DNA of 64,000 nucleotides from Simkaniaceae bacterium (GCA_018399055.1 CP073762.1:1612001-1676000), one strand, 5' to 3'. Counted from the stretch's first letter, positions 42,521 through 53,137 are shown. The notes: generated by a model not told the origin, from the letters alone. Made by a program: numbers and translations.

Positions 42521-43948
42521 ATGATTCAACTATTAGCTATTATTCTTTACTTTTCATTAGCCTTAGGCGTAGGGATTTTTTCATATAAAAAGCAAACAAA
42601 TACTGCAGGATTCCTGATGGGAAACCGCTCGTTGGGAACATGGCTCACAGCGCTTGCTGCACATGCAAGTGACATGAGCAACTGGCTTTTCATGGGTTAC
42701 CCTGCTATCATTTTCGTTGGCGGTCTTTTCAACGCATGGGTAGCCATTGGCCTTTCTCTTTGTATGCTCCTTAATTGGCAGTGGATCGCTCCCAAGCTCC
42801 GTATCCTTACTGAAAAGATGGGGAATCTCACCCTTTCTAGCTTTTTTGAATCGAGACTCAATGATTATAGCGGAAAGATTCGCCTTTTTTCAGCAGGAAT
42901 TTGTTTCCTGTTTTATACGATCTATATTGCAGCAGGCCTTGTCGGTTTAGGCGCTTTAGCTGAAAGCCTCTTTGGAATCCAGTACTCGCTTGGAATCATT
43001 ATTGGAATTGGGATTGTCATTACCTACGTCCTCATAGGAGGATTCACGACTTTGGCATGGCTAGATCTCTTTCAAGGTCTTTTTCTCCTAGGAGTCATTT
43101 TGCTTGTTCCCTTCTTAATCTTAAGCAAGGTGGGAGGGTTTCCTGCAATTGGGCAGGTTCTTTCTGATAAACCGTCCCTCCTCCCTTCACTGAAAGGTGG
43201 GACTCTCCTTCAAATTGTCTCGATGGCACTCGGATGGGGACTTGGATATTTTGGGCAGCCTCATATCCTTACGAAATTCATGGGGATCCGAGATGTCTCA
43301 AAAATGAAACAGTCGAAACGGATAGGCATGTCATGGATGGTCCTCTCTCTGTGTGCTGCCACATTTGTCGGTCTTGTGGCTGTCCCTTTCTTTTCTAGTG
43401 GAATCTATGACCCCGAGATGATCTTTATTGAGATGGTTAAGGAAAACTTCTCACCCTTTGTGATTGGTTTTATCCTCTGCGCAATTATTGCTGCGATTGT
43501 CAATGTCATGAGCTCTCAACTCCTCGTTATTTCTTCAATTCTTTCCGAAGACTTTTATAAAAAATTGTTCCACAAAAAGGCGAGTGAAAAAAATCTCCTA
43601 AAAGTCTCCCGGCTGGGGATCCTTGCCGTCGCTCTCCTAGCCTTTGTGATTGCCCTTATCCGCCCTGGGTCTATCTTCGAGCTTGTGCTCTATGCGTGGT
43701 CAGGTCTAGGCGCAGCCTTTGGCCCTCTCCTAATTTATATGCTCTATTCAAAACGGGTCACCAAACTGGGGGCATGGGTCGGTATGCTCTCTGGGGGGCT
43801 CATCGCAGCGATATGGCCACTTATTAATCCCTTTTTGCCCGTACCGATCGAACCCCTTTTGCCGGCGTTTATCATCAGCTTTGGATTAAACTGGGGAATT
43901 TCCTACAACCTCACGACAGAAAGACCCTTCCAGGAAAAAATCATTTAG
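42521..43948 (+). CDS. putP: Sodium:solute symporter, proline permease-like
   Basis: 475 residues and about 13 membrane helices. FLMGNRSLGTWLTALAAHASDMSNWLFMGYP is the SSF sodium-site region, and GWGLGYFGQPHILTKFMGIRDVSKMKQSKRIGMSW is the PutP signature. It imports an amino acid, probably proline, with sodium. The 3' end overlaps rmuC by eight bases (convergent). 21 bases after the DUF455 stop. Confidence 0.88.
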   Translation: MIQLLAIILYFSLALGVGIFSYKKQTNTAGFLMGNRSLGTWLTALAAHASDMSNWLFMGYPAIIFVGGLFNAWVAIGLSLCMLLNWQWIAPKLRILTEKMGNLTLSSFFESRLNDYSGKIRLFSAGICFLFYTIYIAAGLVGLGALAESLFGIQYSLGIIIGIGIVITYVLIGGFTTLAWLDLFQGLFLLGVILLVPFLILSKVGGFPAIGQVLSDKPSLLPSLKGGTLLQIVSMALGWGLGYFGQPHILTKFMGIRDVSKMKQSKRIGMSWMVLSLCAATFVGLVAVPFFSSGIYDPEMIFIEMVKENFSPFVIGFILCAIIAAIVNVMSSQLLVISSILSEDFYKKLFHKKASEKNLLKVSRLGILAVALLAFVIALIRPGSIFELVLYAWSGLGAAFGPLLIYMLYSKRVTKLGAWVGMLSGGLIAAIWPLINPFLPVPIEPLLPAFIISFGLNWGISYNLTTERPFQEKII

Positions 43949-45161
43949 ATAATGTCGGTTTCATATCAGCTGCTTGAATTTCGCGAGGAACGCGATCGAT
44001 TACTTCGAGAACCTCTAACTCCACAGAACGAGCCGCTGCGCCCATCTCCTGAAATTTTCTGGCAGAGACTAGAACACGCGACTCAAGGGATCCCACAGCC
44101 TTATTGTAGGCATCCACAGAACTTGCTAAAGTACGACCGACCTTGCTCCAGTGCTCGCTCATATCAGTAATCCGTTTGTAGAGCTCATGACCAAGCATGC
44201 TAACCTCTTGTGCGTGAAGAGAAAGCTTCTCTTGCTTCCAGCCATACGCAATCGCGCGCAGAAGGCCAATCAGTGTCGTTGGTGTTGCAATCACCACCCC
44301 CTGTTCAACTCCCATTTCGATCAATGAAGGATCATACTCCAGTGCTGAGTTAAAAAAGTTATCCGAAGGAATAAAAAGGACTACAAATTCGGGAGTCGGC
44401 TGAAAACTTTGCCAGTAGGCTTTTTTTCCAAGAGCCGTTATGTGTTGCCGCACCTGCCGCGCATGATGTCTAAATTTATCTTCTTTGACATCTTGATCCT
44501 CTGCTTGAATCGCCTCCAAATACGCCTCGCAAGGAGTCTTTGCATCCACAATGACCTGCTTACCTCCCGGAAGTTTTACGATCACATCAGGACGCACTAA
44601 CCCAGAGCCTTTCGTCTCCTGCTCATAGAAGTCGCAATGATTTACCATCCCCGCAAGCTCAACAACTCTTTTGAGCTGCATCTCCCCCCAGCGCCCCCTA
44701 ATAATCGGCGCCCGAAGAGCCTTCACCAAAGTGGCTGTTTCCTTCCTAAGCTCTTTTTCTGACTCAGTCATCATCCTAAGCTGAGCTTTCAAAGACTCTT
44801 GCTCTCCCTTTCTCTCTTTTTCAATTGCATGCATCCCCTTATCGAGTCTACCAAGCGACTCCTGAACCGGTTTCAAAATATGCTCGATCGACTCTTGTCT
44901 TTTCTCCAAATCTCCCTTTGCCCTCTCTTGAAACTTCCCTAGTGTTTCTTTAGCCAGCTGCAAAAACGAAGAATTACTCTTCTCAAGTGCTTCACTTGAC
45001 AGCGCTTTAAACGCCAAAGACAGCTTCGCCTGCGCCTCTTCGATATCCTTAGAAGTTTCTTCCCGAGCTTTTAAATAAATATTTTCTTCCTTTGCCTTCT
45101 GCCACTTCAAATAAAAGAACACGGCCAAGACAGCCGGAACGACTGCAATTAAATATTCCAT
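43941..45161 (-). CDS. rmuC: RmuC-family DNA recombination protein
   Basis: 406 residues from ATG 45161. An N-terminal membrane helix (YLIAVVPAVLAVFFYL) precedes a long coiled coil (about 25-160) and the RmuC nuclease-like core: IIRGRWGEMQLKRVVELAGM, VIVDAKTPCEAYLEAI, FVVLFIPSDNFFNSALEYDPSLIE. It limits inversion at short repeats. Position matches CT825 next to pssA-nrdAB in Chlamydia, here separated by three added genes. Confidence 0.92.
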   Translation of the reverse strand: MEYLIAVVPAVLAVFFYLKWQKAKEENIYLKAREETSKDIEEAQAKLSLAFKALSSEALEKSNSSFLQLAKETLGKFQERAKGDLEKRQESIEHILKPVQESLGRLDKGMHAIEKERKGEQESLKAQLRMMTESEKELRKETATLVKALRAPIIRGRWGEMQLKRVVELAGMVNHCDFYEQETKGSGLVRPDVIVKLPGGKQVIVDAKTPCEAYLEAIQAEDQDVKEDKFRHHARQVRQHITALGKKAYWQSFQPTPEFVVLFIPSDNFFNSALEYDPSLIEMGVEQGVVIATPTTLIGLLRAIAYGWKQEKLSLHAQEVSMLGHELYKRITDMSEHWSKVGRTLASSVDAYNKAVGSLESRVLVSARKFQEMGAAARSVELEVLEVIDRVPREIQAADMKPTLSK

Positions 45162-45264
45162 AGCTCTATTTAAGCTTATAGGGTGATAAATCTCCAGAAA
45201 GCTTTCTCTTTTTATCGCTCCCGTGTTAGCATTTTCTCCATAAAAACTCATTTGGGAGAAGATA

Positions 45265-46314
45265 ATGGAATACCTTAACCTCAGTACTATCAAACCCGCT
45301 CAAAATGGACCATTTCAGCACATTCCTGATACATTTCATGGTCCAAAAAAAGAGCGCGCCTTCGCTGTAAATCTCACGAAACCGGCTCTTGACCAACTTG
45401 CAAGAAATACCGGAGAGCTTCCAACGACAGTGGGGAAAACTTATGATTGGAGCTATGGACTGACAACCCTTGAAAGCCGCTATCTTCCGGAAGGATTTTC
45501 TTTTGAAGATTTTTCTTATGATAAACTTGTAGAAATCGAAGGTCTTTTTGCAAGATCCTGGCGCTGGTGGCAACCACCTCAAGGCAAAGTCGATTTATTA
45601 TCCTCTGAAGATCGGTTTTTTCTTCCCTTCCTTGAGCACGTGATTAATCACCCAGACCTCGAACATATTGAAGCATATCGCAACCATGACACCCCTCTTC
45701 TTCTTCCTAAAGATGAGCTTCAGCGCCGTTTAAATATCTATTTTTCTCAGCGCACTTTAACGTTTGACCCTCATACAGGTACCTTTCTAGCCCCCGCAGA
45801 CCTTAGTCGCGTGCTAGATCAGTATGAAAAACAGGGGCTCACAGCAAAAAATGCCCGCGCAGAATTCTGCGATGAACCGAACTGCGGCCCTCAATTTTGG
45901 GGCCAAGAAGACATTGAAGACAATGTGATGCTAATCGATCTCGAGTATCATAGAGACCAGATCAAAGCCAAGCTTTCTAATGACGATACTAAAAGGCTCT
46001 TTGAAAGAGAGCTTGTCGTTCTTAAAGATCCTAGTACCCATCCGATTGAACAGGCTGCTCGCATTTGGTTCTTCAGCCATCAGCACCCCACTTCGCCCGT
46101 TGGAAGCGCGCAAGCAGGGAAAGCCCTAGCAGGGATCGTCCTTCTTACACACGGCTATATTCCCCCAACAATCAGTGATAGGGAACTTAGTGAGGAGCTT
46201 GAACAAGCACTCCCCGCCGATAATGGAGTCAGGATCTTCACAGACTTTGTAGCACGCGCTACTTTGGAAGCTCAACATCTCCCACAAAAGCAAAAGTTTT
46301 GTTATATTTTATAA
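45265..46314 (+). CDS. Unassigned protein with a degenerate Fic-like motif
   Basis: 349 residues, no signal peptide, GGGAGA upstream of the ATG. Around residue 270, HQHPTSPVGSAQAGKALAGI then VLLTHGYIPPTISD align by eye to the Fic motif H-P-F-x-x-G-N-G-R-x-x-R followed by LLLRAGYPP. The His and helical context are kept, but Phe, Asn and Arg are changed. If real, the domain is probably inactive for AMP transfer or altered. The rest is not recognised. Divergent from rmuC. Confidence 0.6.
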   Translation: MEYLNLSTIKPAQNGPFQHIPDTFHGPKKERAFAVNLTKPALDQLARNTGELPTTVGKTYDWSYGLTTLESRYLPEGFSFEDFSYDKLVEIEGLFARSWRWWQPPQGKVDLLSSEDRFFLPFLEHVINHPDLEHIEAYRNHDTPLLLPKDELQRRLNIYFSQRTLTFDPHTGTFLAPADLSRVLDQYEKQGLTAKNARAEFCDEPNCGPQFWGQEDIEDNVMLIDLEYHRDQIKAKLSNDDTKRLFERELVVLKDPSTHPIEQAARIWFFSHQHPTSPVGSAQAGKALAGIVLLTHGYIPPTISDRELSEELEQALPADNGVRIFTDFVARATLEAQHLPQKQKFCYIL

Positions 46315-46320
46315 ATTGCT

Positions 46321-46899
46321 TTAGAAGGAGCCTTCCTTTTTGAGGTAGGCTTCTTCCTCCGTAGAGGAGGTCCGACCTAGAATACTATTGCGATGTGGAA
46401 AGCGACCAAAGGTGGCAATGGGTTCTTGGTGGCGCAGCGCATATTTATAAAACTCATGATACATTGACTTGACGCTCTCAGGAGCATCTACAAACAGGCG
46501 CTTGTAGCATTTAACAGAGAGGTCTTGAACCTTGGGATCTTCGATATGTTGAAGCGGCATATAGAAAAAGGCTCTTTCAACAGGGAGAAGCTCCTGATCC
46601 ATTCCCTTTCCTAATCCTTCAATGACTAGAGCTAGCGATTGGGGATCATAATGAAAAGACTCGGGTTTTCCTCGATGGATATGGCGGGAAAATTGATCTA
46701 AAATAAGGAGATGAGCAAGCCTCCCTTTAACCTCTTTGTCCCACTCTTTGAGGTCTTCCTCTAGCAGATGTCCAAACGTTTGTTTAATCTTTGTATCAAC
46801 CGCTTCATCTTTTTTAAACCACAAATCCAATCGGTCTACAGGAAAATCCTCAGGATTTTCTATCTTACCAAACCAAAATTCTAAGATCTCTTCAATCAT
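46321..46899 (-). CDS. DUF924-family protein
   Basis: 192 residues: ILEFWFG opens the protein, then LAHLLILDQFSRHIHRG, ERAFFYMPLQHIEDPKVQDLSV and FGRFPHRNSILGRTSSTEEEAYLKK, the full DUF924 pattern (TPR-like fold, unknown role). The start overlaps the MsrQ-like gene by four bases. Confidence 0.9.
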   Translation of the reverse strand: MIEEILEFWFGKIENPEDFPVDRLDLWFKKDEAVDTKIKQTFGHLLEEDLKEWDKEVKGRLAHLLILDQFSRHIHRGKPESFHYDPQSLALVIEGLGKGMDQELLPVERAFFYMPLQHIEDPKVQDLSVKCYKRLFVDAPESVKSMYHEFYKYALRHQEPIATFGRFPHRNSILGRTSSTEEEAYLKKEGSF

Positions 46900-47474
46900 C
46901 GCTTATCCTTTCTTCTTACCCTCACCCCTTGTAACAGGACCAATGGAATAAAGAAAGAGAAAGCAAGAGTTGAGGATTTCAAAAAAACATGAATAAATAT
47001 GAGAAGCTCGACCCCGTAGACAGAGCGATGAATGTTTTTCCATTTCCTGTAGCCAAGGGAGCGGATGCTCCAGTCAGTACTTGTCACTGTTAATAGTAAA
47101 AGAATCAAGAACGCCAAGCTTCCAGTATAAACGACGGGATGGAGGAAATAATCCAAGGGAAGACACCCTTTTTTCTGGATTGTTTTCGTAAGAACACACG
47201 TGAGGTGAAAGGCAGCATAAAGGAAAACGGTGATTCCTATCGCTCGTCTATGACGGCTTAGTGCTTTGAATACTTGGGCTCTAGGAAAATGTTTTGTAAG
47301 AGGTGCTAGGGCAAGGCTTATAGTTAAAAGGCTAAGAGTACAATAACCACTATGGATAAGGAGCTTTTTCCATGGTCTCGGACCTAATTGATCAAGGAGT
47401 GTTGGCAACAGCAGAAAAATAAAAGCTGGAAAAATCAAAAGTAAGTATAGAAACGGTTTATTAATCTTTGTCAT
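46896..47474 (-). CDS. MsrQ-like heme membrane protein
   Basis: 192 residues, six hydrophobic segments. LIHSGYCTLSLLTISLALAPLT, LSRHRRAIGITVFLYAAFHLTCVLT and WKNIHRSVYGVELLIFIHVFL have the spaced His of ferric-reductase-like proteins. MsrQ passes quinol electrons to MsrP. No msrP is in this window, so the partner is unknown; MsrB at 35687 is exported. ATG 47474 overlaps the pssA end by 14 bases, suggesting a pssA-msrQ-DUF924 operon. Confidence 0.8.
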   Translation of the reverse strand: MTKINKPFLYLLLIFPAFIFLLLPTLLDQLGPRPWKKLLIHSGYCTLSLLTISLALAPLTKHFPRAQVFKALSRHRRAIGITVFLYAAFHLTCVLTKTIQKKGCLPLDYFLHPVVYTGSLAFLILLLLTVTSTDWSIRSLGYRKWKNIHRSVYGVELLIFIHVFLKSSTLAFSFFIPLVLLQGVRVRRKDKR

Positions 47475-48294
47475 CGTCAATCTCAAAATCGACGAGGGTC
47501 TTTGCCTTTTTACCAGCAATAAGACGAATCAGGGTAAGAACACATCCGATAAGGATATAACCTAGGGAGCACACGACGAGTACAATAGGCAGGAAGTAGA
47601 AGACTCCAAAGAAAATAAAAATGGCAATCAAAACGGTAAAAAGAATGAGGTGGAAAGAGGGCACCCGGAAGTGAAGGCTTTTAAGGCTGGGGAACTTCCA
47701 TTTGCTCACCATAAGGTAACCAAGAAGAATCATGATGCACGTCAGGGTAATCGCCCGTACAGTATAGGATATATTAAACCACTCTTTTGCAAAAGCAGAG
47801 TGGAGGAAGAGGTTCACAGAAATCGCCCCTGCAGCGGAAGCTGGAATAGGAAGTCCCGTAAAGTTCTTTTTATAAGCTTCACTAGCCACTTTATCCATCT
47901 TAAGCTCATGTGCTTTTACGTTAAAGCGGACCAGGCGAAGAACGCCACAGATTGTATAGAGCATCGCACCAACAACTGCAAAAAATGAGAGACTCGTTGC
48001 GGGCTCAAGTGAAAGGCTTTTTAAGAAAAGGACCGATGGAGCAACTCCAAAGGAAATCGCGTCAGCCAAAGAATCAAACATTGAACCAAATTCACTTTCT
48101 GCCCGAATGATCCGCGCCACTGCACCATCTAATAGATCTGCAAACGCAGCGAGCAGCAGGAGAAGGGCTGACGAATAAAGCAACTCGTAAGTACCCACTC
48201 CAGGCTCTGTCATATTTGTCTTAAAGATAACAAACAAACCGCACGAAAGACCAAACGCAGTAATAATATTAGGCAAAAGGTAAAACTGTTTCAT
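47461..48294 (-). CDS. pssA: CDP-diacylglycerol-serine O-phosphatidyltransferase
   Basis: 277 residues. DLLDGAVARIIRAESEFGSMFDSLAD is the CDP-alcohol transferase motif (D-G-x2-A-R-x8-G-x3-D-x3-D), set among eight or so membrane helices, then FGVAPS and a charged tail FEIDDDKD. It makes phosphatidylserine. The gene order pssA then nrdAB matches CT826-CT828, but two genes are inserted and pssA is divergent from nrdA here. Confidence 0.93.
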   Translation of the reverse strand: MKQFYLLPNIITAFGLSCGLFVIFKTNMTEPGVGTYELLYSSALLLLLAAFADLLDGAVARIIRAESEFGSMFDSLADAISFGVAPSVLFLKSLSLEPATSLSFFAVVGAMLYTICGVLRLVRFNVKAHELKMDKVASEAYKKNFTGLPIPASAAGAISVNLFLHSAFAKEWFNISYTVRAITLTCIMILLGYLMVSKWKFPSLKSLHFRVPSFHLILFTVLIAIFIFFGVFYFLPIVLVVCSLGYILIGCVLTLIRLIAGKKAKTLVDFEIDDDKD

Positions 48295-48386
48295 GTCGCT
48301 ATCCTACCAAAATAAATAGTTTTTGGCGATTCGAATATTGCAAAAAAACACAAGATCTATCATTTCTGTTAAAAAAGGAAAATCAT

Positions 48387-49181
48387 ATGAAAACTAAGAT
48401 ATTTCTACTCATTATTGGTCTTGCTATAGGCACGTTCGTTGGACTCTATTTTACTCAATTCAAATCTGTACTAACCTTGAAAAGAAGCGTGAAGACTGAG
48501 GTCGATTACGGAAAAGAAAACGATTTCTTATCCGACTTAATCAATGGTCATGAAGAGTTTAAAACGCACTACTACCCTCTTCATGAGAAAGAATTCTTAG
48601 ATCTCGTTGACAATGGCCAGAAACCTGGGGCCATTATCATCACGTGTTCTGATTCAAGAATTGTTCTTGATCGCCTTTTTTCTACGAATCCTGGCCAACT
48701 TTTTATCGTAAGAAATCCTGGTAATCTTGCTCCACCCTATACCATTGATTCAACTCAATTACAGGCTTCGGTACTGGCCTCTGTTGAATATGCAGTTCAT
48801 CATTTAGGAATTAAGGACGTTATTGTGATGGGACATTCTGATTGCGGCGCAATGAATGCGGTTTATTCAGGCGCCGACTTATCGGGTTTTCCTGGGCTCA
48901 TACGCTGGCTTTCTATAGACAGTGATTTATTCAAATCATTTCAAAAAAAACATCAAGAACATCCACCGACCAAAAAGGAAGGCCTGTTTCTATTTGAAAA
49001 ATTCTCAATTGTTGGGCAACTGCATCACTTATCACACTACCCTATCTTGAGAGATCTACTTAAAGATGAAAGCATTCATTTGCATGGTTGGTTTTATGAT
49101 GTAAGATCTGGAGGAATAGATTATTATGACACCGATAAAAAAGGTTTTTTTCCTCTCTCGATAAAAGAGATCGGTTCATGA
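48387..49181 (+). CDS. Membrane-anchored beta-carbonic anhydrase
   Basis: 264 residues. An N-terminal helix (IFLLIIGLAIGTFVGLYFT) anchors or exports the protein. IIITCSDSRIVLDRLF has the zinc Cys and Asp-Arg pair, and VIVMGHSDCGAMNAV the zinc His and Cys. It differs strongly from the cytosolic enzyme at 24646 and probably works outside the inner membrane. The stop overlaps the next gene (ATGA). Confidence 0.88.
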   Translation: MKTKIFLLIIGLAIGTFVGLYFTQFKSVLTLKRSVKTEVDYGKENDFLSDLINGHEEFKTHYYPLHEKEFLDLVDNGQKPGAIIITCSDSRIVLDRLFSTNPGQLFIVRNPGNLAPPYTIDSTQLQASVLASVEYAVHHLGIKDVIVMGHSDCGAMNAVYSGADLSGFPGLIRWLSIDSDLFKSFQKKHQEHPPTKKEGLFLFEKFSIVGQLHHLSHYPILRDLLKDESIHLHGWFYDVRSGGIDYYDTDKKGFFPLSIKEIGS

Positions 49182-49681
49182 CCTCTATTAAAGGAAATGT
49201 CGTGTATGCACTGCAGCTGAGCATCGTATCTGGCGTTTCCTATTTTCTTGGATACTTTCTAAGTGGCTTCACGCTTCCAACAGTTGCAGAAGTCGGTGGT
49301 CTGTGGAGCGTTATTTCTGGTGTTCTTGTAATAAAACAGCATCAGAGCGAAAGCTACTCAGCTGGGTTCGGACGCCTTCTTGGGACACTTGTGGGATGCG
49401 TAGTATCCGCTATCTGTCTATATATTCCCGAAATGATCTTTGCTCTGCTCCTGAATATTTTCATTACATCTTTGATTTGCACAAGTATCCCCAAGTTAAA
49501 AGAATTAAACTTTCAGGCATGCATCACCAGTGCTGTCATCATCATCATTTGGCAGTTAGGATCAAAAAACAACGAGTGGCTTTTTAGTTTTTCACGGTTT
49601 ATAGAATCAGTTGCTGGTGTTTCGGTTGCTATTGCTGTTGCAAATACTTCCCGTATTTGGAAAAAAATCAAAAGATCTTAG
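49178..49681 (+). CDS. FUSC-like membrane protein
   Basis: 167 residues, about six helices: VVYALQLSIVSGVSYFLGYFL, PTVAEVGGLWSVISGVLVIKQ, GFGRLLGTLVGCVVSAICLYI. The pattern G-R-x2-G-T-x2-G follows the FUSC/aromatic-acid exporter fold (DUF939). Coupled to the membrane carbonic anhydrase by ATGA, so they may share a role in anion or acid balance, which is inference. Confidence 0.68.
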   Translation: MTSIKGNVVYALQLSIVSGVSYFLGYFLSGFTLPTVAEVGGLWSVISGVLVIKQHQSESYSAGFGRLLGTLVGCVVSAICLYIPEMIFALLLNIFITSLICTSIPKLKELNFQACITSAVIIIIWQLGSKNNEWLFSFSRFIESVAGVSVAIAVANTSRIWKKIKRS

Positions 49682-49759
49682 TTTTACAAATTCATAATGC
49701 GCTTGCCTTGTTTATGTTGAAAATTTTCAGAAATTTTTTTTGCTTTTTGTGTCAGTTTT

Positions 49760-49796
49760 TTGTAGACTTCTAGATTCCGACTACAATATATAGTGT
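49760..49796 (+). promoter_or_regulatory. nrdAB promoter with candidate NrdR box
   Basis: TTGTAG (49760-49765), 16 bases, TACAAT (49782-49787). Overlapping the -10, ACAATATATAGTGT at 49783-49796 fits the NrdR box (ACACWATATATWGTGT-like). NrdR represses ribonucleotide reductase genes at high dATP, and chlamydiae have NrdR. A second box usually lies about three helical turns away; none is clear here. The leader to the ATG at 49893 is about 95 bases. Confidence 0.6.
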
Positions 49797-49892
49797 GCTA
49801 AAGGGGAAATAGAGTACTAGATGTTGTAGAAGAGGTTAGTTTACTGAAAATCTAAATTATTAGGAATTTTGTTCCAAAATCGAGGTATTAAT

Positions 49893-52800
49893 ATGGTAAA
49901 ATCAGAGTCTAAAGCTCATAATAGTTCTAAAGAAATGCTCAGCTCCGTCAAAAAAGAAATCATTGAAGGAAGCATCGCAGCCGGTGAAAGTACTTTCACT
50001 GTCGTTAAAAGGAATGGAACGATTGTTCCCTTTCGAAAAGAACGGATCTTTAAGGCTATTGAGTCGGCACTTCACGAAACAAAAAAGATCGCTAAAGAAA
50101 CTCCCCTTACGGATGATCTTAATGAAGTTGCTAAACAAGTCACCCATCAAGTAGTGGAGCAGCTTTTTGAGCTAGCATCGAAAAATGTCTCTCTAACAGT
50201 TGAAGGAATCCAAGATCTTGTGGAAGTCACTCTGATGAAAAATGGTCACCATGATGTTGCTCGTGGTTACATCATCTACAGAGACCACCACAAAGGGTTA
50301 AGAGGCGATGACCCTCGCAACATAAAAGTAATTCGCCGTGATAGCGAGACCCCCGTACGCTTTAATCCGATCAAGATCGCCGCCTCGATTGAAAAGATCT
50401 TTAGACGATTAAACCAGATTGAAGGGCAAACTCCTGATGATATCATCTCGATTGTCAATACCCTTTCTCAGCAGGTTGTTGGAGAAGCTGTCCATTTAGC
50501 AAAAACTGAAGATCTTCATATCCATAATATTCAAAACCTCGTCGAAGAAGCTCTTATGGGTGCTGGTTATTTCCAGGCAGCGAAGGATTACATCCTTTAC
50601 CGCGCAGAGAAAGGTCAGCAAACCAGTGCAACAACTCCCCCAAAAAAGAAACAACGCCGCAAGGCAAAAGATGGTGAGAGAAATTTTAAGTTTCAAACGC
50701 AGGATGGCGAGCAAAAGTCTATTACTGAAACCCATCTTCTTGATCGCCTCGACCATGCATGCCGCGGCTTTGAGAAAGTTGCAAAACCAGAAGAGCTTTT
50801 AGAAAGTGCCATCCTCAATTTCTATGAAGGGATTAAGGAAGAAGAAGTCGACCAAGCACTCATCATGTCAACCAAAGCAAAAATCGAAAAAGATCCCCTC
50901 TTTTCCAAGGTTGCAGCACGCCTTCTTCTTGATAAGCTCTATCGAGAAACACTCGAAACCGACACCCTCGATCATGACTTAGAAAAAAAACATCTAACTT
51001 ACTTTAAAGAATATATTGCCCACGGTATCAAACTTGAACAGATCTCTCCTGAGCTTGCCAAGTTCGATCTCGATGCTCTTGGAAAAGCGATGAAGCTAGA
51101 GCGAGATGACAAATTCCAATACTTGGGATTGCAAACCCTTTATGATCGCTATTTTATCCATGAAAACCAGCGCCGCTTAGAAACACCCCAAATTTTCTGG
51201 ATGCGTGTTGCTATGGGGCTTGCAATCAATGAAAAAGATAAGACCAAGCACACACTTGAGTTCTACGAAGCTCTTTCAAAGCATGACTATCTGTCAGCAA
51301 CTCCTACTCTGTTCAACTCAGGAACAACCCACTCTCAACTCAGTTCTTGCTATCTCTCCACGGTTATGGACGATTTAGAGCATATTTTTAAGACCATTTC
51401 TGATGACGCGCAACTCTCAAAATGGGCGGGAGGACTCGGAAACGACTGGTCCAATGTTCGAGGAACAGGAGCCCGTATCAAGGGAACCAACGGACAGAGC
51501 CAAGGAATTATTCCCTTCCTTAAAGTTGCAAACGACACCGCTGTAGCTGTCAATCAAGGTGGAAAGCGGAAAGGTGCAATGTGCGCCTACCTTGAAACCT
51601 GGCATATTGATATTGAGGACTTCATTGAGCTTCGAAAAAACACCGGAGATGAGAGGCGCCGTACTCATGACATGAACACAGCAAACTGGATCCCTGACCT
51701 CTTTATGAAACGGGTGAAGGAAAATGGAACGTGGACTCTCTTTAGCCCCAATGAAGTGAGTGATCTTCATGATCTATATGGACAAGCGTTTGAAAAACGG
51801 TATCTTGAGTATGAAAAAATGGCTGATGAAGGAAAAATTCTTCTTTGGAAGCGGGTTGAATCCCTCCAACTCTGGAGAAACATGCTGAGCATGCTTTTTG
51901 AAACAGGACATCCATGGATTACTTTCAAAGATCCTGCGAACATCCGCTCTCCTCAAGATCATGTTGGCGTTGTCCACAGTTCAAACCTTTGTACAGAGAT
52001 TCTTCTCAATACATCGAAAGAAGAGACCGCAGTTTGCAACCTTGGTTCGATCAACCTAGCTGAGCACGTGACTGAAAAAGGACTCGATGAGAAAAAGCTT
52101 GCTAAAACAATCCGAACAGCAATCCGGATGCTTGATAACGTCATCGATGTGAACTTTTACCCTATTCCTGAGACTAAAAATGCCAACATGGCTCATCGAG
52201 CAATTGGCTTAGGCATCATGGGATTCCAAGATGCCCTCAACATTTTAAGTTTTAGCTATGCTAGCCACGAAGCGGTTGAATTTGCTGATCGTAGCATGGA
52301 AATGATCTCTTACTACGCGCTTCTCTATTCTAGTGAACTAGCAAAAGAGAGAAACCCTTATCCAAGCTATAAAGGTTCAAAGTGGGAACGGGGGCTTCTC
52401 CCAATTGACACGATTGATCTTTTAGAAAAGGAAAGGGGTGAAAAGGTAGAAATGGATCGCTCCTCTTCAATGGACTGGGAGAAGGTGCGGGAGTCAATCC
52501 GTAAACATGGAATACGCCATAGTAATGTGATGGCAATTGCCCCTACAGCAACCATTGCGAATATTGCAGGAATCACACCATCCATTGAGCCCAACTATAA
52601 GAATCTCTATGCAAAATCAAATCTCTCAGGAGAGTTTACATTCTCCAACTTCTACCTTGTGAACAAGCTTAAAGAGCTTAATCTCTGGGATGATGAGATG
52701 ATCGATGATCTTAAATACTTCGATGGATCGGTTCTTGAAATCGGACGAGTCCCTGAAGAGTTGAAGAAACAGTTCCTCACCTCGTTTGAAATTGATCCTG

Positions 52801-53123
52801 AATGGATCATCGAGTGTGGATCCCGCCGCCAAAAATGGATTGACCAAGCGCAGTCTCTCAATCTCTATTTAGCAGAGCCAAGCGGAAAAAAACTCCATAA
52901 CATGTATCTATTTGCATGGAAGAAAGGAGTAAAAACAACGTACTACTGCCGCACACTTGGAGCCACTCAAATCGAGAAGTCAACTCTCGATATTAATAAA
53001 CGTGGTCTCCAACCCCGATGGATGAAAAATGAATCCCCTTCCGCTAGAATAAAGCTCGATCGAGATGTAGAGCCTACAGTTCCGGTATGCAACCTTGAAG
53101 AAGGTTGCGAAAGCTGTCAATAA
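49893..53123 (+). CDS. nrdA: Ribonucleotide reductase class I, large subunit
   Basis: About 1076 residues, long because of three N-terminal ATP-cone-like domains (residues ~30-125, 140-240, 265-355: [56 protein letters not shown]). The barrel follows: [17 protein letters not shown], the active-site [10 protein letters not shown] segment, and the C-terminal redox pair in GCESCQ. It reduces NDPs to dNDPs. The first cones control activity by dATP/ATP. nrdB follows with a 14-base gap. Confidence 0.97.
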   Translation: MVKSESKAHNSSKEMLSSVKKEIIEGSIAAGESTFTVVKRNGTIVPFRKERIFKAIESALHETKKIAKETPLTDDLNEVAKQVTHQVVEQLFELASKNVSLTVEGIQDLVEVTLMKNGHHDVARGYIIYRDHHKGLRGDDPRNIKVIRRDSETPVRFNPIKIAASIEKIFRRLNQIEGQTPDDIISIVNTLSQQVVGEAVHLAKTEDLHIHNIQNLVEEALMGAGYFQAAKDYILYRAEKGQQTSATTPPKKKQRRKAKDGERNFKFQTQDGEQKSITETHLLDRLDHACRGFEKVAKPEELLESAILNFYEGIKEEEVDQALIMSTKAKIEKDPLFSKVAARLLLDKLYRETLETDTLDHDLEKKHLTYFKEYIAHGIKLEQISPELAKFDLDALGKAMKLERDDKFQYLGLQTLYDRYFIHENQRRLETPQIFWMRVAMGLAINEKDKTKHTLEFYEALSKHDYLSATPTLFNSGTTHSQLSSCYLSTVMDDLEHIFKTISDDAQLSKWAGGLGNDWSNVRGTGARIKGTNGQSQGIIPFLKVANDTAVAVNQGGKRKGAMCAYLETWHIDIEDFIELRKNTGDERRRTHDMNTANWIPDLFMKRVKENGTWTLFSPNEVSDLHDLYGQAFEKRYLEYEKMADEGKILLWKRVESLQLWRNMLSMLFETGHPWITFKDPANIRSPQDHVGVVHSSNLCTEILLNTSKEETAVCNLGSINLAEHVTEKGLDEKKLAKTIRTAIRMLDNVIDVNFYPIPETKNANMAHRAIGLGIMGFQDALNILSFSYASHEAVEFADRSMEMISYYALLYSSELAKERNPYPSYKGSKWERGLLPIDTIDLLEKERGEKVEMDRSSSMDWEKVRESIRKHGIRHSNVMAIAPTATIANIAGITPSIEPNYKNLYAKSNLSGEFTFSNFYLVNKLKELNLWDDEMIDDLKYFDGSVLEIGRVPEELKKQFLTSFEIDPEWIIECGSRRQKWIDQAQSLNLYLAEPSGKKLHNMYLFAWKKGVKTTYYCRTLGATQIEKSTLDINKRGLQPRWMKNESPSARIKLDRDVEPTVPVCNLEEGCESCQ

Positions 53124-53137
53124 TAAGGAGAATAATG

